Source: Tritrichomonas musculus
Lineage: Eukaryota; Parabasalia; Tritrichomonadida; Tritrichomonadidae
Length of the DNA stretch: 64,000 nucleotides
Reading direction: 5' to 3'
Assembly: GCA_039105265.1 (NCBI GenBank)
Contig: JAPFFF010000073.1
Coordinates: 248,001 to 312,000 of the forward strand
Part shown: in pieces, positions 1-10,558 of the stretch
How positions within the stretch are numbered: position 1 is the stretch's first letter
Layout: every line of letters begins with the position of its first letter
The notes under the pieces: generated by a model
Databases searched by the model: none
What the model saw: only the letters and a program-made list of their open reading frames with translations
Told to the model about the DNA's origin: nothing
Translations under genes and position numbers: made by a program

Positions 1-219
1 AATAATTGCATCCAAATCATCTAATGGCGGTCTCCCTGATCTGGGCTTATCATCAATCGTTACACGCCCGCATTTAAATTCATGATACCAGTATTCAACA
101 GTTTTGGGTTTCAGCGCTTTGCATTGATATACATTAACAAGTTTTTGGTGTATTTGAGCTGGCATTTTTCCTTTTAGATAATAATAATGAATGATTCCTC
201 GCTGCTCTATTTCAGACAT
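1..219 (-). CDS. mariner transposase, N-terminal part (partial)
   Basis: The 73 visible residues begin MSEIEQRGIIHYYYLKG and contain the paired helix-turn-helix DNA-binding region of mariner transposases. The stretch KTVEYWYHEFKCGR at about 40-53 is the recognition-helix region, and RSGRPP at 60-65 is the GRPR-like linker typical of the family. The catalytic DD34D domain would lie further left, outside the window. The start is the first ATG after the terminal repeat, preceded by ATCAA. The frame is open to the window edge. Such a protein binds the element's terminal repeats and cuts and pastes it at TA sites. Whether the whole gene is intact cannot be judged from this fragment. Confidence 0.85.
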   Translation of the reverse strand, partial: MSEIEQRGIIHYYYLKGKMPAQIHQKLVNVYQCKALKPKTVEYWYHEFKCGRVTIDDKPRSGRPPLDDLDAII

Positions 220-402
220 TTGATTATACGTTTATATTTTTAATTTTAAACGAACTTTTTGACCTTTAACTCTATGAATAAAGAATGAAAATTTAATTTG
301 ATAAGAAATATAATGTTACTAAGATCACTACTATATGTTATTAAAATATTACATTTTCAAACCATTCCAAAGATGGTCGCCCTAAAAACTTTTTGAGACC
401 CC
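1..402 (-). mobile_element. mariner-family element, 5' end, cut by window edge
   Basis: This is the 5' end of a mariner DNA transposon reading leftwards and running off the window. On the minus strand the order is a TA dinucleotide (403-404), a terminal repeat beginning GGGGTCTCAAAAAGTTTTT (ending at 402), about 180 bases of leader, then the transposase start codon at 219. The same terminal motif recurs at 6447 and at both ends of the element at 39312-40298, so this is a multi-copy family here. The other terminus is outside the window, so the target duplication cannot be confirmed. Confidence 0.8.
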
Positions 403-2491
403 TATATCTTGATGTTTTTAAAGTAATGTTATTAAAAATAACTTTTTAAGAATTCTTCATTTAAATATAATAATTATAAATAAAAGAAATGCTCAAATCC
501 AAAATATTGCTCAATTTTTCTCTCAAAAATTTTAAAATTTGCGAAAATCTTTGAATTTGAAGAATTCTGAGAAATTGTATAAAAAAAAACTTGATAAAAG
601 CAAATAGTTAAAGCCAAAATTTGAAATTTTGAATCTAGATTGAATATCATCTTTAATCAATTTTGTATTGAAAAAAATTTTATGATTTTGGCTTGATTTA
701 TTAAATTCGAGTTCACTTTTAGGTTAAAAAATGTTTTATTTGTTTTGGGCTTGTATAAGTTAAGATATCTTGAAATTTACCAGAACATATCTAGCATTTG
801 ACAGATTTTTGATCAATATGTGCCCTAATCCCCTCAATAAAATTTTTAATAATCTTCTTCATAAATTTTAAATTCATTTCATACTTCATAGAGCAAAAAT
901 GAGGAAATTGTGAATTAAAATATTTATCTTGAAATAATTTGAATTATTTTTATTATTTTTATTTCAAAAATGCATAAGAATTTGATATAATTATATAAAA
1001 TTGTTTCAATTTTTTGAATAGATTTTTTAAAAATAATTATCAAAAGTTCTTTTTTATGAAAAACTAACATTACAATTTTGAGATGTCCAAAAACTAAATT
1101 GAATGTATCTAAAAATTCAATAAATTTATGATTATCTTCATTTTCTACTTAATTTATTTTTATATTTATATTATTTTATTTATTATTATAATCAATGATA
1201 CAATTATTTTTTAAAAATCTGAATTTTATGAGATTTCTAATATAAAGGTATTTTAATAAAAATTATGTACTAATAGATAAACATAATATTTTATTTATAA
1301 AAGATATTATTAGTTGGACTTATCAAAGTATTTTGTTGAAAAATGCTCCTAACAAAATTAAAGCTTTTATCGCAATTCTCTGATAGTTTTAATTGATAGT
1401 AAGTATATTACATTTTGAAAAATTTGTTTAATTTGATTTAAGTTTTATACTTTACAAAACAACTACCAATTCTAAGATATAATTATATTAATTATTAATA
1501 AAACCGTTTTTAATGTCAATTTTTCAAAGATTTTATTAAAAAATTAAGAGCACTCATTCAAAATAAAATCAATTTGATATAGAGGAGGGTCATCTAATTG
1601 AATGGCCATTTTTTTCACATTGTTTGCTTTTTTTTTGCGTTATGTAATAAACAAATTCATAATTTTATTTTATATATAAATAATATTATAATAATTATAT
1701 ATAAATATTACTTTTATGATTTGATTAAGGACAATCGATGACAATTGGAGATTCTTAATTTCAAGTAATTCAAGATAGATCAAATGATGATTTAAAAATA
1801 TCTACTAATATAATTAGAATAAGCCAATTGAAATTCAATATTTTTACAAAATGGCTGAGATATAATCAGTTTTTTGAAAAAATTACTGATGCTATTAAAT
1901 CAAATATTGTACAAAATTCATCAAACAAAATCTTTTGAAAACGGTATATTAGATATATACACATATAATGAATCTATTTATTCATATAAATTTCAAATCC
2001 CAACTACCAATTTTATATTAGAGTCATGATAAATTACACTCGATCATTGGTTTTATACATTCTCGCAACCAAATATATGGATTGATTTAAAATATCGCAT
2101 ATATAATTATTTTTAAAATCTATATCAATGATTAAATGTGCAAGAATATCTAAAAAATATTAATATCCCATCTAGAAAAATTTGTTAAATTATAAAACTA
2201 AAATTTGAAAAGAAATAATTGAGAAGAAAAGATATTTGAATACACATTCAAGTTCGATTAATTTTGAATAAAACATTTTTAACTCAATAATATAAATAAA
2301 TATTATATATATTTTAGATAGAACAACTATTATATAATATATTAAATATTATATGTAATTATAAAAAATCCAAACCAATTATATTATGATTTTTTGTGTT
2401 TAAAATAAGATAACTTTCCTCTTTTGATATAAATATTCTTCCTGTCTCAATTTTTTTATTGATTTAATAAATATTAAGTTATTTACAATTA
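403..2491. other. AT-rich stretch without a recognisable gene
   Basis: Extremely AT-rich DNA with many homopolymer runs. No reading frame on either strand is long enough to support a gene. Around 1785-1935 the plus strand has an open stretch of about 50 codons (DDLKISTNIIRISQL and onward) with protein-like composition but no start codon, and the sequence after it is broken by stops. It may be a decayed host gene. Confidence 0.5.
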
Positions 2492-2683
2492 CAGTAGGTA
2501 AAAATATCTTGGACCATTCAAATTGTCTTGGACCGATTGAAAATTTTGAATTAGCTCATTGAAAATAATATAAAAAACAAATAAAAAATTTCAAAGAATT
2601 TATTTTAAATTTCACTAACCTCATACAAAATTTTCATTTGGTCCAAGACAATTTGAATCGGTCCAAGACATTTCAACTTACTG
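2492..2683. mobile_element. TA-flanked MITE (192 bp)
   Basis: A short non-coding element with inverted ends of about 60 bp. Both ends begin CAGTA when read inwards and carry the motif TCTTGGACC twice, each time before ATT or A-rich sequence. TA dinucleotides flank it at 2490-2491 and 2684-2685, as for Tc1/mariner insertions. The two ends differ at several positions, so the insertion is not very recent. It has no coding capacity. Confidence 0.75.
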
Positions 2684-3017
2684 TATAATAAGAATATAAT
2701 AAATTTCTTACAATTTTTTTTGAGTAATTCATTTGAAAAATTGAATTTAAATTAATCAATTCATTTATTTAAAATATATATATTTTCTTATAAAATGAAT
2801 ATATCTGAAGTATTTTAGTTGGAATAATAATTATTAAAATATTATTAAATAATATAAAATTAAAAATAGTATAACATTTTAAAGTATTGAACTAGATCTA
2901 AAATTTGAGTTGTTGGACATTTCAAATCTGCTCTTAAATAATCAAAAAATACATTTAATATTAAAGATTTTTCATAATAAAAACCAATTTATATATTTAT
3001 ATAGATACTAATCAAAT

Positions 3018-4346
3018 TCATATAAAAAAATTAGATGAAAAGAAGGCATAAAATTGCAAAATTGATTCATTAGAAAGATATTCATGTTGAATTATATCCA
3101 AAATTGAACTTTTCTTAATTTCATCTATAAACTTTTGCTGGTGGTTATTTTTTTCATATGTATTAAATAAAATGTGCAGTACTTGATATAACGAATTTAA
3201 CAAATCATCATTCAATAATACAAATGAAAATTCAAATACATTCAGAAGCCCTGATGTTATCATTTCATCAACTTCATTATCAGTATACTTATCATAAATA
3301 AAAGATTCAGTAATTATATATGAAATTGCTTCTTTGATTGGAAAAGAAATCTCTTCTTTTGTTAAAATTTGAAGATATATTTTCATTATTTTAACTTTAT
3401 TTATTTGATTTACTCGAAAAAAACCAAATTTAATCATTTTTCTTAATAGATTGATGGATGCTATACATCTTTGAGGCTTCTCAAAATTTACGGAATATTT
3501 GAAAACATATTTGGTCATTTCTTCAGGAATTTTCTGAATTTGATTTTTATCAAATAATTTAGAAAAAAAATTATAAACAAGCATAACACAGCCTAATTGA
3601 GGTTTTTCTAATAAATATATAATAAATTGCATAAGATTAGCTTGCTCAAATGATATAATGTCAAAATTTGTTTTTTTGGATAATCGATATAAACATTTTG
3701 CTAAATAAACAAAACTATTAAAATATTTTAAATTAAATAGCATTTTGAGTGATTCAAAAATCCACTTTTGCACTTTCACACTTTGTTCATATTTTGAAAT
3801 ATTATTAAAAAAAAGACCTGATTCAATCATCAAGGCTGGATTTTGAAATCCTAGTTTAAAAGCATGGGCAGGAATTGCTTTTAAAATATCATCACAAATC
3901 TGCTTTTCCAAATGAATCAACACTCTGATTAAAGGGAAAAAAGAGTTAATAAATTTTATATTTATCGATATCAAACTCGTAAAAAACAAAATAATACCTT
4001 TTGATATAAAAAAATATCCAATCTCATTATTCATAAGAATCAAATGAGTAATCAAATCTGAAATTTGTGTAATGAATGGTTCTAATTTTGTTTGGATTAA
4101 AATTTGATATATATCTTCTAAAAATAAAAAGTCTATATCATTTTTATTATCAAATTTGATATATTTGCGTATTTCAGTAATGATTGTAGGAATTTGAAAA
4201 TATTCTTGCATTTGTGCAATTTTATGAAATTGAATTTGGAGACTTTTGAATTGAACTTTGTTTAATGATTCATCAAGATTTGAATCTGTTTGCAAAATAG
4301 ATGAACGATTGTTAGGGAGGAAATTAACATTTTTAAATTGAAACAT
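3018..4346 (-). CDS. armadillo-like helical host protein, function unknown
   Basis: A 442-residue protein with no signal peptide and no clear membrane segment. It is almost entirely predicted helix: repeated runs of leucine, isoleucine, phenylalanine and lysine with short turns, like the ARM/HEAT-type solenoid proteins abundant in trichomonads. No catalytic motif is visible. The start is supported by an initiator-like TCATA 8 bases upstream of the ATG, giving the very short 5' leader expected in trichomonads. The gene is single and intron-free and lies between a MITE and a tandem repeat, so the neighbourhood says nothing about its role. Its base composition matches the AT-rich flanks, unlike the Polinton, which supports it being a host gene. 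Scaffolding or protein binding is the usual role of such folds, but that is inference. Confidence 0.7.
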   Translation of the reverse strand: MFQFKNVNFLPNNRSSILQTDSNLDESLNKVQFKSLQIQFHKIAQMQEYFQIPTIITEIRKYIKFDNKNDIDFLFLEDIYQILIQTKLEPFITQISDLITHLILMNNEIGYFFISKGIILFFTSLISINIKFINSFFPLIRVLIHLEKQICDDILKAIPAHAFKLGFQNPALMIESGLFFNNISKYEQSVKVQKWIFESLKMLFNLKYFNSFVYLAKCLYRLSKKTNFDIISFEQANLMQFIIYLLEKPQLGCVMLVYNFFSKLFDKNQIQKIPEEMTKYVFKYSVNFEKPQRCIASINLLRKMIKFGFFRVNQINKVKIMKIYLQILTKEEISFPIKEAISYIITESFIYDKYTDNEVDEMITSGLLNVFEFSFVLLNDDLLNSLYQVLHILFNTYEKNNHQQKFIDEIKKSSILDIIQHEYLSNESILQFYAFFSSNFFI

Positions 4347-4380
4347 AAAAATATGAAACTTAGTTCAGTAAACGTTTACT
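4347..4380 (-). promoter_or_regulatory. initiator and perfect palindrome upstream of the 3018-4346 gene
   Basis: Read on the minus strand, TCATA at 4352-4356 fits the trichomonad initiator (TCA, pyrimidine, A/T), with the A 8 bases before the ATG. At 4367-4380 lies a perfect 14-bp palindrome, AGTAAACGTTTACT, about 10 bases further upstream, a plausible binding site for a dimeric factor. That it is functional is inference. Confidence 0.5.
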
Positions 4381-4383
4381 TTA

Positions 4384-4417
<34 letters not shown>

Positions 4418-4418
4418 G
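4384..4418. repeat. long T-run followed by A-run (self-complementary)
   Basis: About 18 T followed by about 17 A and then GAAA/GAA microsatellite. The DNA is self-complementary here and its length is probably unreliable in sequencing. Confidence 0.8.
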
Positions 4419-4455
4419 AAAGAAAGAAAGAAGAAGAATGGCTAAATCAATTAAT

Positions 4456-5072
4456 ATAATCATATTTAGTTGCATAAAAAGATAATATACTAAAATGAAG
4501 AGATAATAATGAATACAAATAGGTGAAATGAAAAAGTGCCGATCAAAATGGGAAATATAAAAAGTGGCATAAATAAGTATTTATATAATAAAATAATAAT
4601 ATATTTGTTATCAACATATTAATATGAATAATATAATCTTACAAATATAAGAAATTTTAAATAAAGTATGAGATTAATTTATATTAACCTAGAATAAATT
4701 ATCGTCTTATTAATTAATTCATATATATAATCATATTTAGTTGCATAAAAAGATAATATACTAAAATGAAGAGATAATAATGAATACAAATAGGTGAAAT
4801 GAAAAAGTGCCGATCAAAATGGGAAATATAAAAAGTGGCATAAATAAGTATTTATATAATAAAATAATAATATATTTGTTATCAACATATTAATATGAAT
4901 AATATAATCTTACAAATATAAGAAATTTTAAATAAAGTATGAGATTAATTTATATTAACCTAGAATAAATTATCATCTTATTAATTAATTCATATATATA
5001 ATCATATTTAGTTGCATAAAAAGATAATATACTAAAATGAAGAGATAATAATGAATACAAATAGGTGAAATG
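4456..5072. repeat. 271-bp tandem repeat, about 2.3 copies
   Basis: The segment starting near 4456 is repeated with a period of 271 bp (anchor CATATTTAGTTGCATAAAAA at 4461, 4732 and 5003). The second copy is complete and nearly identical to the first; the third breaks off after about 75 bp. No coding frame is seen. The near identity indicates a recent duplication or ongoing homogenisation. Confidence 0.9.
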
Positions 5073-6446
5073 TAAAATTTAGATAAAAATAATGTTTTTC
5101 AAAATTGAGAGAAGACCGTTTATAATATGTTTAATTTTTATTCAAAATCATCGTTTTTTGTATAATAAAAAAGAAAATAATGATTATTGTTGATACATTT
5201 TTAAACTTTATTAAATGAACTATAAATTTAATAGTTTTTTAACTCTGTATTTTAAATGAATATTTGAATAATAATGAAAATTAGCATAATTTTACAACGC
5301 TTTCTGTACCATCTGTATTGATAATTATATGTGAAATACGATGGAGAATATTATTTGAGACGCCAAAGGTTTTTAATCGAGTAAAACATCTAATATTTCA
5401 ACTATTTGAAATATAGCATCGATTTGTAAACCTGTTACTCTGCTAGTAATATTGAAATTATTGACGTAAAAAACGATGATCTATAATAAGCAGGAAATAA
5501 ATAGTCTTTTTCTGAAGGAACAAACTGGATATAATTATATGTATCTGATGAAGGCGGAATTTTTCGACAATATTATGTAGTTATGCTCCTTATACGGTAC
5601 CGTTCAAAATATATGATTTTGGGATCTCTCCTCGATAAACATCAATTCTCGATACATCGATTTATAAATGGTCGTTTGTCGATTGGCAAAGAAGGGCCAT
5701 TTTTCCGCATAAAAAGTCCTATCGTGTTTGTCGATTGGTAAAAAAAGATTTTTTTTTTTTTTTTTTACCAATCGACAACAACTTTTTGAATGAAAAAAAT
5801 TTTTTTAGAAAAATTCCCTATTTGTCGATTGGCTTTCGCCCCTAGTTTTTTTGCACAAAAAGTGCCCAAAAAGTGAAAAATACTGAAAAAGTTTCCCAAA
5901 AAGTGCTTTTTGCACAAAAAGTGACAAATTTGGAGAAAAAAAAAAACTTAAATAAATCATAAATAGAATTAAAATGTTTTTATAAAAATTATAATATAAA
6001 ATGTATAAGTCCATATGAAATAAAAAATGGTATAAAATTGAGAAATGCAAATTATCCTATATATTTCATATATTTGATCTAATATTGTGAAAAAGGCAAA
6101 TTATCATTTAATGTAGCTTGTATATTAATATTTGCGTGTCATTTTCGCGATAATATTGATACTTCAAATATTGATTGATTTTCTAAAAATAAAAGAAAAT
6201 TACTTATTTGAAATTATTTAACGTTAATTAACAAATTAGTCATCACCATTTTTAATTTAATAATGTTTTTTATGAGATAATTCTATATTAAATGTGAGAT
6301 ATTATTTTCTCAGAAAAAAAACAAAATAATTAAAATTGATAATAAAATATTGAATGGCAATAGAAAAATTATTGAATTAATTATTATTATATTTCATATT
6401 TATTTATTTTAATATGTTCATGCACTATACGGATATATAAACTTTA
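5073..6446. other. intergenic DNA, possible decayed gene and hairpin cluster
   Basis: No intact gene. From about 5290 to 5600 the base composition rises, and minus-strand frames give protein-like but interrupted stretches such as VPSEKDYLFPAYYRSSFF, suggesting a dead coding region of unknown origin. A hairpin cluster (5676-5832) and a run of AAAAAGTG motifs (about 5855-5930) follow. The rest is plain AT-rich DNA. Confidence 0.4.
5676..5832. repeat. TTGTCGATTGG motif cluster with perfect hairpin
   Basis: The 11-mer TTGTCGATTGG occurs at 5676, 5728 and 5822 on the plus strand, and inverted at 5768-5778. The middle pair forms a perfect 19-bp stem (TTGTCGATTGGTAAAAAAA at 5728-5746 with its complement at 5760-5778) around a T-rich loop. 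These may be ends of small nested foldback elements. Confidence 0.7.
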
Positions 6447-6690
6447 AGGGGGGAGTCTCAAAAATTTTTTTGTTAAACTTTTTCAGTGAAATCTATTCAA
6501 AAAAATATTCAAATTTTGTACACATCATTAGAGTATTGACGTATTTGAATTTTTCATTGTGCTTCGAGGTTTATTAGGGGAACACCTATGACAATAGCGC
6601 TACGTTTTGCTTTTTTGATTTTTTAAATGCTGCTGCAAATTATGGCTATTTTCATTATGACATTTTTTTTTTTTTTAATAAATAATATTT
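6447..6690 (+). mobile_element. solitary mariner-type terminal repeat with short tail
   Basis: After a TA at 6445-6446 comes AGGGGGGAGTCTCAAAAATT, the same terminal motif as the mariner at 1-402 and the element at 39312-40298. No matching opposite end is seen nearby. The following 230 bases are non-coding and the sequence changes at 6691, where another inverted-repeat end begins. It is best read as a truncated copy. Confidence 0.55.
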
Positions 6691-7009
6691 ATAGTCCTAT
6701 CCAAAAGTGGTTACGGTCAGAATTTAGTGGTTACGAAGTATTTTGACAGTATTCTGATTGGAATCTTTAAAAATTAATAGATTATTCTTAAATAATATAT
6801 GATATTAATGCTAAATCAGTAAATAAAAAAAAAAAAAAAAAAGCATTAAAAAATGAGGAATTATTTATAGACCTGGTCTATAGACCAGAAACTTTTTGAT
6901 AAACAGATCGTTATGGTGAAAATATGGTTATTTTTTGTAAGTTTTAAATGGCGCCATTTTTAATTTATTAATTTATATGGAATAGTCCTTAATAATTCCA
7001 TATAAAAGT

Positions 7010-7745
7010 TACTAATTCTAAAGCAGAATTTCCTCAATCTTTCTCAATCTTACTAATTCTATACAAATATTTCTCGCTTTTACTAATTCTACACATAATT
7101 TTCTAATTGTTAAGCAATTTTCTCATTAATCTTACTAAATCTATACAAATATCTCTCGCTTTTACCAATTCTACACATAATTTTCTAATTGTTAAGCAAT
7201 TTTCTCATTAATCTTACTAAATCTATACAAATATCTCTCGATCTTACTAATTCTATACATATCTCTCTCGATCTTACTAATTCTACACATAATTTTCTAA
7301 TTGTTAAGCAATTTGCTCATTAATCTTACTAAATCTATACAAATATCTCTCGATCTTACTAATTCTATACAAATATCTCTCGATCTTACTAATTCTATAC
7401 AAATATCTCTCAATCTTACTAATTCTATACATATCTCTCTCGATCTTACTAATTCTACACATAATTTTCTAATTGTTTAGCAATTTTCTCATTAATCTTA
7501 CTAATTCTATACAAATCTTTCACAATCTTACTAATTCTATACAAATATCTCTCGATCTTACTAATTCTATACAAATATCTCTCGATCTTAATAATTCTAT
7601 ACAAATATCTCTCGATCTTAATAATTCTATACAAATATCTCTCGATCTTACTAATTCTACACACAATTTTCTAATTGTTAAGCAATTTGCTCATTAGTCT
7701 TACTAATTCTACACAAATCTTTCTCAATCTTACTAATTATACACA
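7010..7745. repeat. 30-bp minisatellite
   Basis: Units of about 30 bp built on CTTACTAATTCTATACAAAT followed by ATCTCTCGAT repeat through the region, with interspersed longer variants containing TTTTCTAATTGTTAAGCAAT. The 30-base period makes both strands open in several frames (10-residue repeats such as IERYLYRIIK on the minus strand). This is a by-product of the repeat, not evidence of a gene. Confidence 0.9.
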
Positions 7746-8112
7746 AGAACAATAGCATGAAGAAGAACAACAACAACATGAAGAACAACAACAACATGAA
7801 GAAGAAGAAGAAAAACATGAAGAACAACAACAACATGAAGAAGAGAAACAACACAAAGAACAACAACAACACAAAGAACAACAACGACATGAAGAACAGC
7901 AACAACACAAAGAACAACAACAACATGAAGAAGAAGAAGAAAAACATGAAGAACAACAACAACATGAAGAAGAAGAACAACACAAAGAACAACAACAACA
8001 CAAAGAACAACAACGACATGAAGAACAACAACAACATGAAGAACAACAACAACATGAAGAAGAAGAACATGAAGAAGAAGAACATGAAGAACAACAACAA
8101 CATGAAGAACAA
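7746..8112. repeat. GAA/CAA trinucleotide low-complexity tract
   Basis: A mixed AAC, GAA and CAT trinucleotide tract. Of its plus-strand frames, the one reading Glu-Gln-His (EEQQQH repeats) runs on into a natural-looking tail, EEQQRLLYQRQKRIFKV, ending near 8158. That frame has a stop just upstream and no ATG. It could be the remnant of a Gln/Glu-rich coiled-coil gene segment carried by the old element. Confidence 0.7.
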
Positions 8113-9061
8113 CAAAGATTGTTATACCAAAGGCAAAAGAGAATATTTAAAGTATGATAAATGCATTTATAATTTAATAATTTTAAAAATCATTTCTTTG
8201 CCTGGAAAATAAATATATTATTTTAGAGAGAATATTAAAGGTCAAATTATTTACCATTTTTATTCAAATGAATGAAATCATAAATTTATAGTTTTAATAT
8301 AAATATAAAAGGTAAAAATAATAAAAAATGATTATTTCTTTATATATCTTTGTTTAAAATTATTCATTTATGATATCATTCATATTTTTTTAGGTGCAAA
8401 ATTGTATAGTAACTTTGCGAATGGAAAATTATAATAAGCAAAGAACCATTAACAAAAAGAATATATTAATACAAACAAAAACAAAAGAATTGAATAACAA
8501 AAAAAATTTTATTTCCTATGATATCACCAACATTATTATAAACCAAGACATCGATTTATATGAATCTTTTATCAATGATTTATTTGTAATTTTTGAACTT
8601 GAGTAGTATACTTTAGATTGTGTGCCCCAAATGGCTCCCAAGACTTAACCACACCAATTATATCACCAAGGAGTCTTTGATAAATGTAATATTAAATGTT
8701 TTTATATCTTTGAGTTTTATGTTCTTAGTGTTTAAGATTCTAAATCAGCCATACATTTTACTTAATAAGAATATAGTGTCATTATCTTTTTGAAGTTCTA
8801 TTTGCTTTTTCGAAATCTTAATGTCAACCTTTTAAAAGAACAAATCTCATTTACAGATAGAACAAAATTAATCTAGTGGACATTGACCAAATTCTTGGAA
8901 AATGTTAATCATATTGATATTATATATATATAATACACCTGCCGATTCTACGAGGCATTTCAAGATACGCATTATGACAAAGTACAATCAAATGTACATA
9001 ATTAAATGGAGTTTTCTGGCAATTTTTTTTTATTTATTTATGTGTCCAGACTGTTGTCATA
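8113..9061. other. left arm of the interrupted element, no confident gene
   Basis: AT-rich DNA. An open stretch with an ATG at 8421 ends at 8606 (61 codons, Lys/Asn/Ile-rich) and a second short one precedes the Polinton, but neither has a recognisable domain or supporting context. Confidence 0.5.
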
Positions 9062-9066
9062 TGGTC
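9062..9066. repeat. Polinton target-site duplication, left copy (TGGTC)
   Basis: TGGTC immediately precedes the left terminus and recurs immediately after the right terminus at 31151-31155. Five to six bases is the usual length for Polinton/Maverick integration. Confidence 0.85.
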
Positions 9067-9311
9067 AGTAGATACCCTAAGGGTGGCGTCTGATACTACG
9101 TATCATCTGCCCCCCTTAAGATGAAACTCCATACCTTTTGACATTTCTAGATCATAGCACTTTCAATGTGAAACCTCATGTCAAAACTTAACACGTCACC
9201 TCATGTCACCACCTCATGTTATCACCTCACGTTAAACTCATGTCATCACCTCATGTCACACGCCACATATCACGTCACACAACGGTTCACATAACGTGGT
9301 TCAACTGTAAA
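9067..9311 (+). repeat. Polinton left terminal inverted repeat (245 bp)
   Basis: Matches the inverse of 30880-31150 almost perfectly except for two 13-bp units present only on the right. The outer part holds a small palindrome, TGATACTACGTATCA, about 20 bases from the tip. The inner part holds degenerate 13-bp units, CATCACCTCATGT. The reading frame of the first gene is open into this repeat, but its likely ATG lies just inside it. Confidence 0.95.
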
Positions 9312-9329
9312 GTGTTTAAACAACTTCAA

Positions 9330-10532
9330 ATGAATTATCGAAGAGATGCTCGTTCAGATGAATCAATACCATTACCTATTGAAACGGTGTATAACTCTGT
9401 TAAGGATGCTGTAACTATCATAAATGAAGATGGATCTGAAGATTACTTTCATAATGGCATTAAACATTTCAATCGAATCTATTTTAAGTATCCACCTGAA
9501 TGGATTACATCTAATGTTGGTGAGAAGATAATTGGTGTACGTAACATGCAAATCAATGTAAGGAAGTGTTTACAATTAAGCTTTGTATTGTATATTCGTA
9601 AATATAGACAAGATAAATTTGATGAATTAGCTGAAGGCTTGTATGATTTCATTGATAATTTGAATGATGAACAAATTCAAACTGTTATTAATCGTATGGA
9701 TAGGGAAGATTGTAAAGTGTTTAAAGTTGATTATTGTTATGATATATTTGATAATGTAAATGATTTCATTGAAGATTTGAAAGGTAGAATTGATAATGTA
9801 AATATATATAATAAACTCCATAGAGATGTACTTAATTCAGCTCAATCAAATGATAATAAGATTGCAGCACTAGACCAATTGAATAAAGATATGGATGATC
9901 ACTCCATCATATGTTTACGAAACCATATTCCATTCCATCTTGATAGGAAAAATGATATTGATATATATGAAAATATTGGTAATGAAACAAGGTTAACCAT
10001 TACTTCATATGAAAATGACGAATACTATTTTGATTTCATGATGACAGCTGATAATAATGATGCAACCTATAAGAAATTCTATATGTGGGATAATGTTAAT
10101 GACGAACCTTTGCCATATAGTGTTATCAATCCAGGTGAATTAGATCTTAATATATATGACGATAATACAGTTAGTGATAGATTTGAGTTTGATACTGCGT
10201 GTTACTTTCATATTGGTGATAACAACCCATATCGTAATAGCATTCATCACATAACAAAGTTCCATCCTGAATTAATATTCAAACACATACTAACCAACTC
10301 ACAATGTGAAGTAGCAGCATCATTTGCATTACAATCCAACCATAACCTCATTGGAAGAACTAATGAAGCATACACCCCAATCAAATACTATAAGTTGAAT
10401 GACAATGATGATAAATTCTGGATTGAACTCTACGATAGAAATGAAATAGATGTACCAATTGCATTTGAAGATTTCTTTATGTTTACAATGGATGTAGTAC
10501 TATTACAGAATCGTAAGTTGTTGTATAGTTAA
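9330..10532 (+). CDS. Polinton protein of unknown function (400 aa)
   Basis: First gene of the rightward block, 27 bases before the integrase gene. An upstream ATG at 9216 is in frame but lies inside the terminal repeat. The ATG at 9330 is preferred because it sits in TTCAAATG, the context shared by the neighbouring genes, and is followed by normal-looking protein (MNYRRDARSDESIPLP). The protein is acidic and Asn/Asp-rich with alternating short strands and turns. Its last 40 residues (FWIELYDRNEIDVPIAFEDF) have a beta-strand pattern reminiscent of the last strand region of viral jelly-roll or fibre proteins, but no family is recognised. A structural or regulatory role is possible; this is inference. 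Confidence 0.75.
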   Translation: MNYRRDARSDESIPLPIETVYNSVKDAVTIINEDGSEDYFHNGIKHFNRIYFKYPPEWITSNVGEKIIGVRNMQINVRKCLQLSFVLYIRKYRQDKFDELAEGLYDFIDNLNDEQIQTVINRMDREDCKVFKVDYCYDIFDNVNDFIEDLKGRIDNVNIYNKLHRDVLNSAQSNDNKIAALDQLNKDMDDHSIICLRNHIPFHLDRKNDIDIYENIGNETRLTITSYENDEYYFDFMMTADNNDATYKKFYMWDNVNDEPLPYSVINPGELDLNIYDDNTVSDRFEFDTACYFHIGDNNPYRNSIHHITKFHPELIFKHILTNSQCEVAASFALQSNHNLIGRTNEAYTPIKYYKLNDNDDKFWIELYDRNEIDVPIAFEDFFMFTMDVVLLQNRKLLYS

Positions 10533-10558
10533 TAACATTTTTACTTTGCATTGATCAA

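Noticed and set aside
5805-6050. 81-residue frame on the minus strand
   Set aside because: Hydrophobic low-complexity translation of A-rich DNA with repeated AAAAAGTG motifs; no initiator or domain.
7455-7697. Open frames with 10-residue repeats (IERYLYRIIK and the opposite-strand equivalent)
   Set aside because: Both follow mechanically from a 30-bp minisatellite without stops; no start context or unique sequence supports a gene.
7678-8212. Three overlapping low-complexity frames (Lys/Asn, Phe/Leu/Met, Cys/Ser)
   Set aside because: Products of the trinucleotide tract on alternative frames and strands.
8394-8606. Short Lys/Asn-rich frame, possible small gene
   Set aside because: Its first ATG is at 8421, it has no domain or initiator, and it lies in transposon-derived DNA.
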